Both the position numbers and the translations under genes were made by a program. 64,000 nucleotides of DNA. It comes from Terrimonas_A sp051954695. Lineage in GTDB: Bacteria; Bacteroidota; Bacteroidia; Chitinophagales; Chitinophagaceae. The notes below the pieces were generated by a model. The model had not been told where the DNA came from. It searched no databases and saw only the letters and a list, made by a program, of their open reading frames with translations. The stretch covers positions 1-64,000 of the forward strand of contig JBQCHL010000003.1 of NCBI GenBank assembly GCA_051954695.1, read 5' to 3'. Of the stretch, positions 1 through 8,381 are shown in pieces (position 1 is the stretch's first letter; every line of letters begins with the position of its first letter).

Positions 1-212
1 CTGCTACTCAACACTTGCTTTAGCCTCTCTCTAAACCAGGTAAAACTGATGACCGGTACAAACACAATTCCCAGTACAGCTATTGTTCTAAGAAAGAACG
101 GCCAGTTGCCGGATGTCTCCTGCTGTGAATACCCGATTGCAGCCCAAAGCCACAAGCCGGTAAAGAACCAGGCATCTCGGCGCTGCATCAGTTTATCAAA
201 AAGCTTATTCAT
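1..212 (-). CDS. N-terminal part of a small membrane protein (cut by window edge)
   Basis: The reading frame starts with ATG at 212 on the minus strand and runs off the left edge after about 70 codons. The visible part begins MNKLFDKLMQRRDAWF and holds two hydrophobic stretches, roughly residues 15-30 and 44-62, separated by a polar loop and followed by RERLKQ. This looks like two membrane passes with a basic cytoplasmic exit. The rest of the protein is outside the window, so no function is assigned. A sensor kinase of the LytS type or a small multipass membrane protein would both fit, but neither can be shown. No clear ribosome binding site is visible. Confidence 0.5.
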   Translation of the reverse strand, partial: MNKLFDKLMQRRDAWFFTGLWLWAAIGYSQQETSGNWPFFLRTIAVLGIVFVPVISFTWFRERLKQVLSS

Positions 213-418
213 GAAATGGAGAAACAAATGGTTAAAAAAACAGCTTCCAGCCGGTTTCTTCAAAAAATAATGACGAATGTATCGGTTTTAAGGATGTAGG
301 CAACTGAAACAAGGGTATAAGCAGGAGTATCTATTGATCACCATTTTCAGCGCCTTTCTCATTTATAATTTATCGCCTTACCATGCGCCTCTATTTTGCA
401 TCCGAAAATAAATGAAGT

Positions 419-1321
419 ATGCACACACTCGAAATTAAAAACCTTTGCAAGAGTTATACAAATGGCGTTAAAGCTCTCGATAATGTTTCCCTTACTATAT
501 CCAATGGCATGTTTGGACTGCTTGGACCAAATGGTGCCGGCAAATCTTCGCTGATGCGCACGCTTGCCACACTGCAACAACCCGATAGCGGGGAACTGCT
601 TTTTTCAGGAATAGATATCATTCGGCATCCGCAACAATTACGGGGGCAATTGGGATATCTGCCGCAGGATTTTGGTGTATATCCTAAAATATCTGCCATG
701 CAATTGCTCGATCACCTGGCTATACTGAAAGGAATACTGAATAAAAAGGAAAGAAAAGAACAGGTAATGGCTCTACTGCAGCAAACCAATCTTTACGCAG
801 ACCGCAAAAGAGCGGTAAGCTCATTTTCGGGTGGCATGCGCCAACGTTTCGGTATTGCCCAGGCTTTGCTAGGAAACCCCAAACTGATCATCGTGGATGA
901 GCCTACTGCCGGGCTCGACCCCCTGGAACGTAACCGCTTTCATGATCTGCTGAGCGAGATCGGCGAAAACGTGGTGGTATTACTTTCCACCCATATTGTG
1001 GAAGATGTACATGATCTCTGTCCAGAAATGGCTGTAATGGCTTCAGGCAAAGTGATCCTGCAGGGGAAGCCATCACAGCTTACAGAAAAACTGGAAGGGT
1101 TGATTTGGCGCAAGACCATTTCCCGCAATGAGCTCGCACAACACCAGGCAGAATTTGATATTATATCCACGCGGCTTATTGGTGGAAAAATGCAATTACA
1201 TGTATTGTCATCCATTAATCCCGGTACCGGATTTGTACAATTCAATCCCGAACTGGAAGATGTATATTTCTCTGCTTTATTCGGCAACCAGGCTTCCGGA
1301 AAAGGAGGTGCCGCATGCTAG
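419..1321 (+). CDS. ABC transporter ATP-binding protein
   Basis: This is the nucleotide-binding subunit (300 aa) of an ABC transporter and acts on the cytoplasmic face. Walker A is GPNGAGKSS at residues 36-44, the signature is SFSGGMRQR near 135, and Walker B with the D-loop is LIIVDEPTAGLDP near 155-167. The H-loop is in LLSTHIVEDV. The C-terminal 90 residues look like the usual DrrA/CcmA-type extension. It overlaps the next gene by 7 bases (ATGCTAG), so the two are translationally coupled and this ATPase very probably powers the permease/peptidase fusion that follows. The substrate is unknown. A close but imperfect -7 box (CTATTTTGC) lies about 25 bases before the start. Confidence 0.93.
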   Translation: MHTLEIKNLCKSYTNGVKALDNVSLTISNGMFGLLGPNGAGKSSLMRTLATLQQPDSGELLFSGIDIIRHPQQLRGQLGYLPQDFGVYPKISAMQLLDHLAILKGILNKKERKEQVMALLQQTNLYADRKRAVSSFSGGMRQRFGIAQALLGNPKLIIVDEPTAGLDPLERNRFHDLLSEIGENVVVLLSTHIVEDVHDLCPEMAVMASGKVILQGKPSQLTEKLEGLIWRKTISRNELAQHQAEFDIISTRLIGGKMQLHVLSSINPGTGFVQFNPELEDVYFSALFGNQASGKGGAAC

Positions 1322-4300
1322 TTTCCTTATTGCGGTTTGAACTGAAATATCATTTCAGGCAAATAACTTTTAAGATAGCGGCCCTGGTATTTTCCCTGCT
1401 TGGAATGGTAGCCATGCAAGGCGGATTTGGCAATGAAGTTTATAAGAACAGCCCATATGCTATTACCAATATAACCGGTTTGCTCTCGCTCTGCTCTATC
1501 TTTGTCGCCACATTGTTTTGCGCCAGTGTGGTATTAAGAGATAGCTATTATAAAATGGATGCTATCATTTACAGCACTTCAGTAAAGCGGCTCCCTTATT
1601 TCATGACAAGGTTATCCGGCTTACTTATAGCAGTATTCCTTATTCTTTGCTTTGCTGCAGCAGGAATGTTTTTCGGTTCATTTTTTCTACCTGAAGAAGA
1701 AGTAAGAAGCTCCGTCATTTATTATTTTATTCAGCCTCTGCTAACCTTCGGAGCGCCAAATGTATTCCTTAGCTGCGCACTGATCTTTTGTGTTGGATTA
1801 CTTACGGGGAATGTCAGGGCTGTATATGCTGCAGGTGTATTGTTGTTTGTGCTCTATTGGGTAGGTTCCGTTCTGGGCAATTCTCCGCTGCTGGCCACTT
1901 CTTCCCTCAACCCCGACGGGCCTGGTACGCTCTCTTTACTGGCAGACCCATTCGGGCTTTCTGCTTTTTTCAGTGAAACCCGCTCCTGGACAGTGGCACA
2001 AAAGAATGCCACTCTATTTGCTCTCGATGGAGCTTTTCTCTTAAACCGTTTATTGTGGGCCGGCTTCGTTTTAGTGTTATTGGTCCTCAGTTACCGGTTT
2101 TTCCGGTTCGAAATAAAACTCCCTGCAGCAGGAAAAAGCAAGCGCTCATTAAAAACTGTTGCTGTAATTCCTTACAGAAGCATTGCCGTTGACCCGCAGG
2201 GACTGGCTTATCACTGGAGGGCTTTTCGCTCACAGTTAAAACTGGAAACCATTTCGGTATTCAGGCATATACCGTTCATGGTAATGATGATCCTGTGGAT
2301 ATTCATGTATGCTATGGAAACGAAAGACACTTTATTTGGTGGCCCTTACAGCATCCGGTATTATCCTTCCACTTCCCTGTTGTTACAGGAACTTCGCTCT
2401 ATAAAACCAGCCATGCTCCTGATCATATTTTATGCAGCCGAGCTGATCTGGCGCGAGCGGAACGTAAATGTGCAGGCTCTTGTGTATAGCACGCCAGTAA
2501 GGAATGTTGTACCCTGGGCAGCAAAAACAGCCGCATTAGGGATATTGATCGCGGCAATTATTACAGCCAATATCGGCATCGGTATAGGTTTACAGCTAAG
2601 CAGTGGATATACACAGCTGGAATTGCTGCGTTATACAAGCTTGTATTACTATAGCGGCTTTCCGTTATTTCTCTTCGCCATACTGGTTGTTTTCATTATG
2701 TCGCTTACTTCCAATAAATACCTGGGCATGCTGATCTCTTTGTTCATAACAGCCTTTCTCCTATTCAGCTCACGATTAGGTATAGAGCATTACCTGCTTC
2801 GATATGGTTCGGTTCCGGATCTTCTGTATTCAGCAATGAATGGGTTTGGTCATTATGCTAAAGCTTTTAATTGGTATATGCTTTACTGGTCAGGACTGGC
2901 TATTATACTTTCTCTTGTAACAATCGCATTGTGGCAAAATAGCCGGCACTTAAAACTCCGGCAACGGTTAAGTGCAGCAGGCAATCAATGGGGAAAGCCG
3001 GGGAAACTGTTTTTATTAGCAGGAATGCTGATCTGGATTGGCGCGGGCAGTTGGATCTATTATCAAACAAATATTATCGGCAAATACAAAAGCAAACTGG
3101 TACAGCAGGAATGGCAACTGGAATATGAAAAAAAATACAAACCGCTCGCAGATATTTATCAACCAGTGATCAAAGCCATAAAAACAATAGTGGACCTGTA
3201 TCCTGAAAAACAGATGTATACGGTGAAAGGAACTTACCGTTTAAGAAATGAATCATCCAACCCAGTCAGGGTTCTCTGGTTAGGCACTGATCCGGAAGTT
3301 TCTTCTGCCAGCTTTACTATCCCGTTGTCCAGGAAAGTTGCACAGGATAAAAGTTTCAATCAACAACGATATGATCTCAGCACACCTCTTCTGCCTGGTA
3401 AAGAAATGGAAATACAGTTTTCCCTCCAGGTAATCCGTTCAGGTTTTACGCCATTCAATAATGAGCATTCAGTAGTTGAAAATGGTACCTATATCGAACT
3501 GGAAAAATTTCTTCCATTCCTGGGATATAATGATCGTTATGAATCAGATGACAAAACAGCCCGCAGAAAAAAAGGATTGTCCGAAACCCCTAGCCTATCA
3601 CCAGTTGATACCGTTTATCACCTGGTAGATTACGAAACAACCATTTCCACCAAAGCCGACCAGCAAATAATAACCGTTGGAGAATTGCAAAACCAATGGA
3701 AGAATGGGAACCGTAATTATTTTCATTATAAAACAACACGGTCTTCCAATTTCATGTTTGCATTTAGTTCAGCAGAATATGCCAGCATAAAAGAAGAACA
3801 TAAAGGCATTACATTGAATATTTATTACCAGCCCGATCAAACCTATAACCTTCCCGCCATTATGCAGGGGATGAAAGATGCACTGGATTATAGCACTGAA
3901 CATTTCGGCCCCTATCCATACAAACAATTGTCCCTTGCCGAAATACCGCAGTACCGTGGTGCAGCCACTTCATATCCTGGTGTTATGTTCAGTGTAGAAA
4001 ATATCAATTTCATGAGCAACTACAGCGATACCACTAAAGTGAACCAGGCTTATGCCATCACGGCACATGAAACTGCACATCAATGGTGGGGAGCGCAGTT
4101 TCAACCAGCCGCATCACCTGGCAATAAATTACTGACAGAATCATTGGCAAAATATATAGAGGATATGGTGCTGGAACGCCGGTTCGGCAAAATGTATTTG
4201 CGCAACTATCTGCAAACCGACAACAGGTTATATTCCATCCTGCGCAGCCTGGATGAGGATGAAATGTCATTGGATTCTGCAACCGGTCAGCCATTCGTGC

Positions 4301-4848
4301 ATTATCAGAAAGGAAGCCTGGCCATGTATGCTATCAAAGAAAACCTCGGAGAAGAAAAACTGACCCGTGTTCTGCAAAGCCTTTGGGCAAAGCATGCTGC
4401 ACCAGGCTCCAAAGCAAAACCTGAACACCTGAAGCAGGAGCTTTATAAGGATACAAGTCCGGCTCAGACAATATTGATCAATGAGCTGCTATCCGAAATG
4501 ATCACCTGGTCAATGAAATTATCCCATATTGAATGCAAGCAATTACCCGATGGCCGGTTTAGCCTGACCGTGCAGGCGAATATTGTAAAGAATAACGGAA
4601 GATATCATTCTTTCAAGCCTTCACCCGTTGATGATGATATAACAATCGCCGTTTTTGAACAGCAACCTACAGACTGGGACCGTTATACACAACCTTTGCA
4701 TTTGCAAACATATCATTTCACCAATGGCGAAACAAAGCTGACAATGATCGTGAATAAAAAGCCTGCATCAGTAGTAATCGACCCTTATGGATATATGCCT
4801 GACGAGAATCAGCAGGATAATATCATAGCCATCAAAAGCAAGGAATAA
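1315..4848 (+). CDS. ABC transporter permease fused to an M1-type aminopeptidase domain
   Basis: This is a very long protein (1177 aa). The first half, roughly residues 1-590, contains two blocks of about six hydrophobic segments each, as in ABC-2 type permeases. The second half is extracytoplasmic and has the M1 zinc peptidase signature HETAHQWWG, with H918, E919 and H922, and a third-ligand candidate at E942. The spacing from H922 to E942 is 19 residues, one more than the usual 18. The GxMEN exopeptidase motif is not intact; GVMFSVEN occupies the matching place. The gene starts inside the stop region of the ATPase gene. Similar fusions are known in Bacteroidota as permease/M1 aminopeptidase proteins. 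The substrate and whether the peptidase is active are inferred, not shown. Confidence 0.9.
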   Translation: MLVSLLRFELKYHFRQITFKIAALVFSLLGMVAMQGGFGNEVYKNSPYAITNITGLLSLCSIFVATLFCASVVLRDSYYKMDAIIYSTSVKRLPYFMTRLSGLLIAVFLILCFAAAGMFFGSFFLPEEEVRSSVIYYFIQPLLTFGAPNVFLSCALIFCVGLLTGNVRAVYAAGVLLFVLYWVGSVLGNSPLLATSSLNPDGPGTLSLLADPFGLSAFFSETRSWTVAQKNATLFALDGAFLLNRLLWAGFVLVLLVLSYRFFRFEIKLPAAGKSKRSLKTVAVIPYRSIAVDPQGLAYHWRAFRSQLKLETISVFRHIPFMVMMILWIFMYAMETKDTLFGGPYSIRYYPSTSLLLQELRSIKPAMLLIIFYAAELIWRERNVNVQALVYSTPVRNVVPWAAKTAALGILIAAIITANIGIGIGLQLSSGYTQLELLRYTSLYYYSGFPLFLFAILVVFIMSLTSNKYLGMLISLFITAFLLFSSRLGIEHYLLRYGSVPDLLYSAMNGFGHYAKAFNWYMLYWSGLAIILSLVTIALWQNSRHLKLRQRLSAAGNQWGKPGKLFLLAGMLIWIGAGSWIYYQTNIIGKYKSKLVQQEWQLEYEKKYKPLADIYQPVIKAIKTIVDLYPEKQMYTVKGTYRLRNESSNPVRVLWLGTDPEVSSASFTIPLSRKVAQDKSFNQQRYDLSTPLLPGKEMEIQFSLQVIRSGFTPFNNEHSVVENGTYIELEKFLPFLGYNDRYESDDKTARRKKGLSETPSLSPVDTVYHLVDYETTISTKADQQIITVGELQNQWKNGNRNYFHYKTTRSSNFMFAFSSAEYASIKEEHKGITLNIYYQPDQTYNLPAIMQGMKDALDYSTEHFGPYPYKQLSLAEIPQYRGAATSYPGVMFSVENINFMSNYSDTTKVNQAYAITAHETAHQWWGAQFQPAASPGNKLLTESLAKYIEDMVLERRFGKMYLRNYLQTDNRLYSILRSLDEDEMSLDSATGQPFVHYQKGSLAMYAIKENLGEEKLTRVLQSLWAKHAAPGSKAKPEHLKQELYKDTSPAQTILINELLSEMITWSMKLSHIECKQLPDGRFSLTVQANIVKNNGRYHSFKPSPVDDDITIAVFEQQPTDWDRYTQPLHLQTYHFTNGETKLTMIVNKKPASVVIDPYGYMPDENQQDNIIAIKSKE

Positions 4849-4856
4849 ATACCTGG

Positions 4857-4898
4857 AAGATCATGAGCTGCCAACAATTACTGGCAGCTCATGATCTT
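4857..4898. terminator. Bidirectional hairpin terminator
   Basis: Perfect 17-bp stem (AAGATCATGAGCTGCCA and its complement) with an 8-base loop. It sits between the converging permease/peptidase gene and the barrel gene, so it can end transcripts from both sides. Confidence 0.85.
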
Positions 4899-4905
4899 TA
4901 TCTTA

Positions 4906-5826
4906 TCAGATAGCTATACCAAGATGTATCATACCCCTGTCCTTTCCTTTCACTTTCCCTTCACCTAAACGCTGTGCTAAAGGCGTTTGGAAATTGATGC
5001 CCGCACTTATTCTTCTCCATGAAAACTCCATTCCTAAAGTCCCCATCAGGGAATATCCGCCGGTTTCCCACACTTGCACGTCTTTCACTTTCCAGTCTTT
5101 TGCAGCAGTTTCATATAAAGCACCTGCATTGGGCGTAATGCTTACTTTATCTCCGATAGCAAACCGGTGGTAGGCCAGCGTATTTAAAGTAAATTTATTG
5201 CCATACTGATAATCATATTTATTCCGGGCATTCATTTTATAGCCGGCATTCATATTGATACCCGTTTGGCCCAGCCGGATATCATACATCAGGTGGGCAG
5301 AGAAATCAGTGCTGCCTGTCCCCAACTGGAAGGTGTTCTGTGATGACTGCTGGATGTTCTTATCTTCCGGGTTATACTTTCCCGAAGGCAGTTTAATACC
5401 AGCGCCTATCCAAAGGGATTGGATCAGTTTATTACTCCCATCGTTTGCATTCTGGTTAAGCAACTGATAATAACCGATAACAGTAATATCTCCGATTCCC
5501 TGATCAGTCAGGTGTTCCTGCTGATTTTTCCTTTGTATGAAATTAAATGGAACGAATGCCGTTACCCTGAACCTTGATCCGATATTGGTTGCTCCCCATA
5601 GTTCTGTGATCCGATAGGTCTCAGTTGTGGTAAGATAATTAACCGTTCCGCCCGCTCCCAGGTGATGCTGAAGGCTGTTTTGTTGGTAACGCAAACCGAA
5701 AAACTGTTTCCTGAATTGCGGAAGCAGTCCCAAGTAAGAACCTCCTGCACCGCTTCCGCAAATATCACAGGCCAGTGAGGGAATAGAAGCCAGGACGATC
5801 AACAGGCTGTAAATCTTTTTCATCAC
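4906..5826 (-). CDS. Outer-membrane barrel protein with N-terminal CDICG motif (copper cassette)
   Basis: A 306-aa exported protein. The signal peptide covers residues 1-19 and ends in PSLA, so the mature protein starts at C20 with CDICG, a CxxC pair at C20 and C23. The remainder alternates polar and aromatic residues in short strands, typical of a beta barrel, and ends with MIHLGIAI. It is the last gene of a minus-strand group with a di-haem peroxidase, an MbnP-like lipoprotein and a CDGKC protein. A role as an outer-membrane channel or metal-handling partner for that group is inferred. Because C20 directly follows a lipobox-like SLA sequence, it could alternatively be lipidated, although barrels normally are not. 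Confidence 0.75.
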   Translation of the reverse strand: MMKKIYSLLIVLASIPSLACDICGSGAGGSYLGLLPQFRKQFFGLRYQQNSLQHHLGAGGTVNYLTTTETYRITELWGATNIGSRFRVTAFVPFNFIQRKNQQEHLTDQGIGDITVIGYYQLLNQNANDGSNKLIQSLWIGAGIKLPSGKYNPEDKNIQQSSQNTFQLGTGSTDFSAHLMYDIRLGQTGINMNAGYKMNARNKYDYQYGNKFTLNTLAYHRFAIGDKVSITPNAGALYETAAKDWKVKDVQVWETGGYSLMGTLGMEFSWRRISAGINFQTPLAQRLGEGKVKGKDRGMIHLGIAI

Positions 5827-5932
5827 TCTACAGTTTTAAAAGGTAAAACAATACGCAACTTCTCCAATTGCATGATGATCTCACCAGCAAATGAAAGGGC
5901 TACTGATTTCGTTTTCATAAATTTTTGTTTTT

Positions 5933-6946
5933 TTACTGCTCTGACAGCAGTGGGTTATTCAAAAAATTCCGGTCGCTTAGTGTTTTCAGAAATGCGATCA
6001 GTTGTTGCTTCTCTTCATCCTTCAACGGTATTCCATTAGCAAGAAGCGGATCAAGATTGGGCGTATGTTGCACGTTATTCCGGTAATGATCCAGCACAGC
6101 ATCAAGGGTAATGAACCGGCCATCATGCATATAAGGCGCAGTAAACTCCAGGTTTCGCAGGCTTGGCACTTTGAACTTGTATTTGTCCGCTTCGTTCAAC
6201 GTTACCATATACCGGCCTTCATCGTTATTCAGCCCGATGGCAATACCATTATTCCGGAAAGAATGATCGGTAAATAAAGGCTCTTTATGACAACCGCTGC
6301 ATTTCTCTTTGAACAAGGCATAACCCTGCTGCTCTGTGGGAGTGAAAGCAGCACCAAGATTCGTTGTCACGCTATCATATTTTGACTGGCTGCTGACGCA
6401 TAGCAACATGAATTGTGATAAAGCCTTCATCATCCTGGCCGTATTGATCTCTTCCGAGCCAAATGCTTTTTTAAAAAGGCCGGCATATTGGGGATGTTGC
6501 CGCAGTTTGCTCAACACGTTTTCTATTGTTTCATCCATTTCAACATGATTGGTGATAGGAGAAACAGGTTGCAGATCGAGATCGAACACGCCTCCGTCCC
6601 AAAAGAAAGAAGGCATCCAGGCCAGGTTCATGATGGGTGGAGAGTTGCGGCTGCCTAATCTGTCATCTATGCCATGGCTTACATCGTGCCCATGATGCGT
6701 AAAAGAAGATGATTGGATATGACAGCTTCCGCAGGAAATGGTATTGTTCCGTGAAAGCCTTGGATCATAAAACAATTTACGTCCCAGTTCGAACCCTTCT
6801 TTTGTGACGGTATTATCCGCAAAGCGGTATACCGGCCCGGGAAAGTTCACCGGCTTTTTAAAGCCGGTGAACTTCTCCATGATCTCCTTACCACAGGAGA
6901 CCAATAGCAGGAAACCTGCGGAGAATAACAAAAATCGTTTGTTCAT
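5933..6946 (-). CDS. Di-haem cytochrome c peroxidase, MauG/MbnH-like, lipoprotein
   Basis: A 337-aa protein of the bacterial di-haem peroxidase family. The N-terminus ends in LLLVSC, a lipobox with C18. Two haem c sites are present: CGSCH at residues 72-76 and CSGCH at 216-220. Family motifs RNSPPIMN and FFWDGG are intact. Members either reduce hydrogen peroxide or, like MauG and MbnH, oxidise a protein tryptophan. It lies 9 bases downstream of the MbnP-like gene, the same pairing seen in methanobactin loci, where MbnH oxidises a tryptophan in MbnP to kynurenine. An MbnH-like role is therefore the preferred inference; a plain peroxide-scavenging enzyme is the alternative. Confidence 0.88.
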   Translation of the reverse strand: MNKRFLLFSAGFLLLVSCGKEIMEKFTGFKKPVNFPGPVYRFADNTVTKEGFELGRKLFYDPRLSRNNTISCGSCHIQSSSFTHHGHDVSHGIDDRLGSRNSPPIMNLAWMPSFFWDGGVFDLDLQPVSPITNHVEMDETIENVLSKLRQHPQYAGLFKKAFGSEEINTARMMKALSQFMLLCVSSQSKYDSVTTNLGAAFTPTEQQGYALFKEKCSGCHKEPLFTDHSFRNNGIAIGLNNDEGRYMVTLNEADKYKFKVPSLRNLEFTAPYMHDGRFITLDAVLDHYRNNVQHTPNLDPLLANGIPLKDEEKQQLIAFLKTLSDRNFLNNPLLSEQ

Positions 6947-6955
6947 AACAACAGT

Positions 6956-7768
6956 TTAATTCTCTGTATGATCATGATAAAAAATATGGGAGTAATTATT
7001 TGCGATGTTCACACTATAGTCACTGAACATAACAGTAGGATTTGCCTCAATGCTTAATGTTACAGGCCCGTTGAAAACCTTCAGCACATCTACCATGAGG
7101 TGTATATTGGGTGTCCGCCCCGAACGCGCCTGCACAATGCCGGAAGCATTCAGATCAAGTGTAACCGCTTTGATATTGTTGATCGTTGGTGCTGAATAAC
7201 CGCCAAATCCTCCTATATGATAACGGAATTTTCTTTGACCGCTTGGATCAAGTGGTGCTGACGGAGAAACGCCTTCCATCCGGAAAAAGATATATCCGCT
7301 ATTCCATCCCCAGTACATCCCATCATCATGCCCTGCAGAAGGGTCCAGCACTCCGGTACGCTTGCTGATATCCATCGTGCTGCGAAGGCTGTCTACACCT
7401 ACCACAAAACTAAGTTGGTTATAATCCCCTGCGGGAACTTTGATCTTTGCCAGCCTTGTTGCAGGATCATTTTCTTTTATCAAAAAATAGCTGCTGTCTT
7501 GCGGAACCGTATATACAGTTCCATCAGTTTTTCCAAGCCGGATATTGCTGATATAATATTGCAATAAGGAAATATTGAATTGCTCTCCTGCTGCATTGGT
7601 ATAATTTACTGCGTCCAGGAAAAGATTCTGCCCTCCAACAATATTGTCAAACTCAACTGTTACAGGAACAAGTTCTCCTGAAGGAGGATCATGGCTGTCC
7701 TTTTTACAGGAAGCATACAACACGGTAGAGCTTACTGCAACGAGCAGCAGCTTGAAATATATTTTCAT
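6956..7768 (-). CDS. MbnP-like copper-binding lipoprotein
   Basis: A 270-aa predicted lipoprotein with lipobox LYAS followed by C21. The body has MbnP-family features: LLQYYISNIRL near residues 68-78, MYWGWNSGYIFFRMEG at 151-166 and FRYHIGGFGG at 181-190. W153 and W155 in the central motif are candidates for oxidation to kynurenine by the neighbouring peroxidase, as described for MbnP in methanotrophs. H183 and surrounding residues could help bind copper. No methanobactin precursor or biosynthesis gene is visible nearby, so the pair seems to act on its own in the periplasm or at the outer membrane. Assignment is from remembered motifs, not a search. Confidence 0.82.
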   Translation of the reverse strand: MKIYFKLLLVAVSSTVLYASCKKDSHDPPSGELVPVTVEFDNIVGGQNLFLDAVNYTNAAGEQFNISLLQYYISNIRLGKTDGTVYTVPQDSSYFLIKENDPATRLAKIKVPAGDYNQLSFVVGVDSLRSTMDISKRTGVLDPSAGHDDGMYWGWNSGYIFFRMEGVSPSAPLDPSGQRKFRYHIGGFGGYSAPTINNIKAVTLDLNASGIVQARSGRTPNIHLMVDVLKVFNGPVTLSIEANPTVMFSDYSVNIANNYSHIFYHDHTEN

Positions 7769-7923
7769 ACTGGTAATCTTAATTATTGATAATAGTTTTT
7801 TGCATGAGGGGTCATATCGCTATTTCTCCTGGAAAAGCAATAAATACCCCGGCCTTAGATCAGGCAAAAAAAATGAACAATGAATGGTCAATCATTCACA
7901 TGAATGCACACATGATATGGGCA

Positions 7924-8295
7924 TCAGGCATTAGGAGGATGGAAGAAGGAAGATGCGCGGTCAACAGGTGATCCTGTATCGCCGGTCTTGTATTTCCTTT
8001 CAACGGTTATACAAACCTGCGGAACTGTAAGAAGAAAAGAAGATTTTGAAGAGATCACTTCTGCCTTGGCAGCAAGTTTCATTTCAGGGTATTGTTCCTG
8101 TTCTTTTTTTTGCTGCGCCTGTATCTTTTTCATCAACTGGCATTTACCGTCACAATGCAGCATGGGCCTGTATTTGTTTTCGCAGTCCCGCATGTACTCT
8201 GCCTTGTTGATGATATAACCAACATAATAAAAACCCTGGTTAAAGGTTTGCCCCAGGAAGGCCAGGAGTAATATAGCAGCAGCTATCTTATGCAC
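7924..8295 (-). CDS. Small membrane-anchored CDGKC protein (copper cassette)
   Basis: A small protein with one N-terminal membrane segment (IAAAILLLAF) followed by a cysteine cluster DC and HCDGKCQLMKK, then a charged Lys/Glu/Gln stretch and a Pro-rich end. The frame stays open up to 8343, but I prefer the GTG at 8295 (123 aa). It gives a normal short cytoplasmic start before the membrane segment and lies just after a perfect -7 box. Similar C-x-GKC proteins are often seen beside copper genes in Bacteroidota, as far as I recall. A role in periplasmic copper binding or delivery is inferred from the cysteines and the MbnP/peroxidase neighbours. It is separated from them by 155 bases, so it may have its own transcript. 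Confidence 0.7.
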   Translation of the reverse strand: MHKIAAAILLLAFLGQTFNQGFYYVGYIINKAEYMRDCENKYRPMLHCDGKCQLMKKIQAQQKKEQEQYPEMKLAAKAEVISSKSSFLLTVPQVCITVERKYKTGDTGSPVDRASSFFHPPNA

Positions 8296-8298
8296 GGT

Positions 8299-8306
8299 GT
8301 TGCAAA
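8299..8306 (-). promoter_or_regulatory. -7 promoter box before the CDGKC gene
   Basis: Minus-strand TACTTTTG matches the Bacteroidota TAnnTTTG box. Its last base is only a few bases from the GTG start, suggesting a leaderless or nearly leaderless mRNA. A TTTG about 22 bases upstream could be the -33 element. Confidence 0.6.
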
Positions 8307-8381
8307 AGTAGGACACAAACCTAAAGTATTCACAAATTGCCAATAAAATCTTTGCGGCTCTGCGGCGTATCGCCGAAATTT

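Noticed and set aside
49..270. 73-codon plus-strand frame at the left edge
   Set aside because: The minus-strand frame over the same bases reads as a plausible membrane protein; this one does not.
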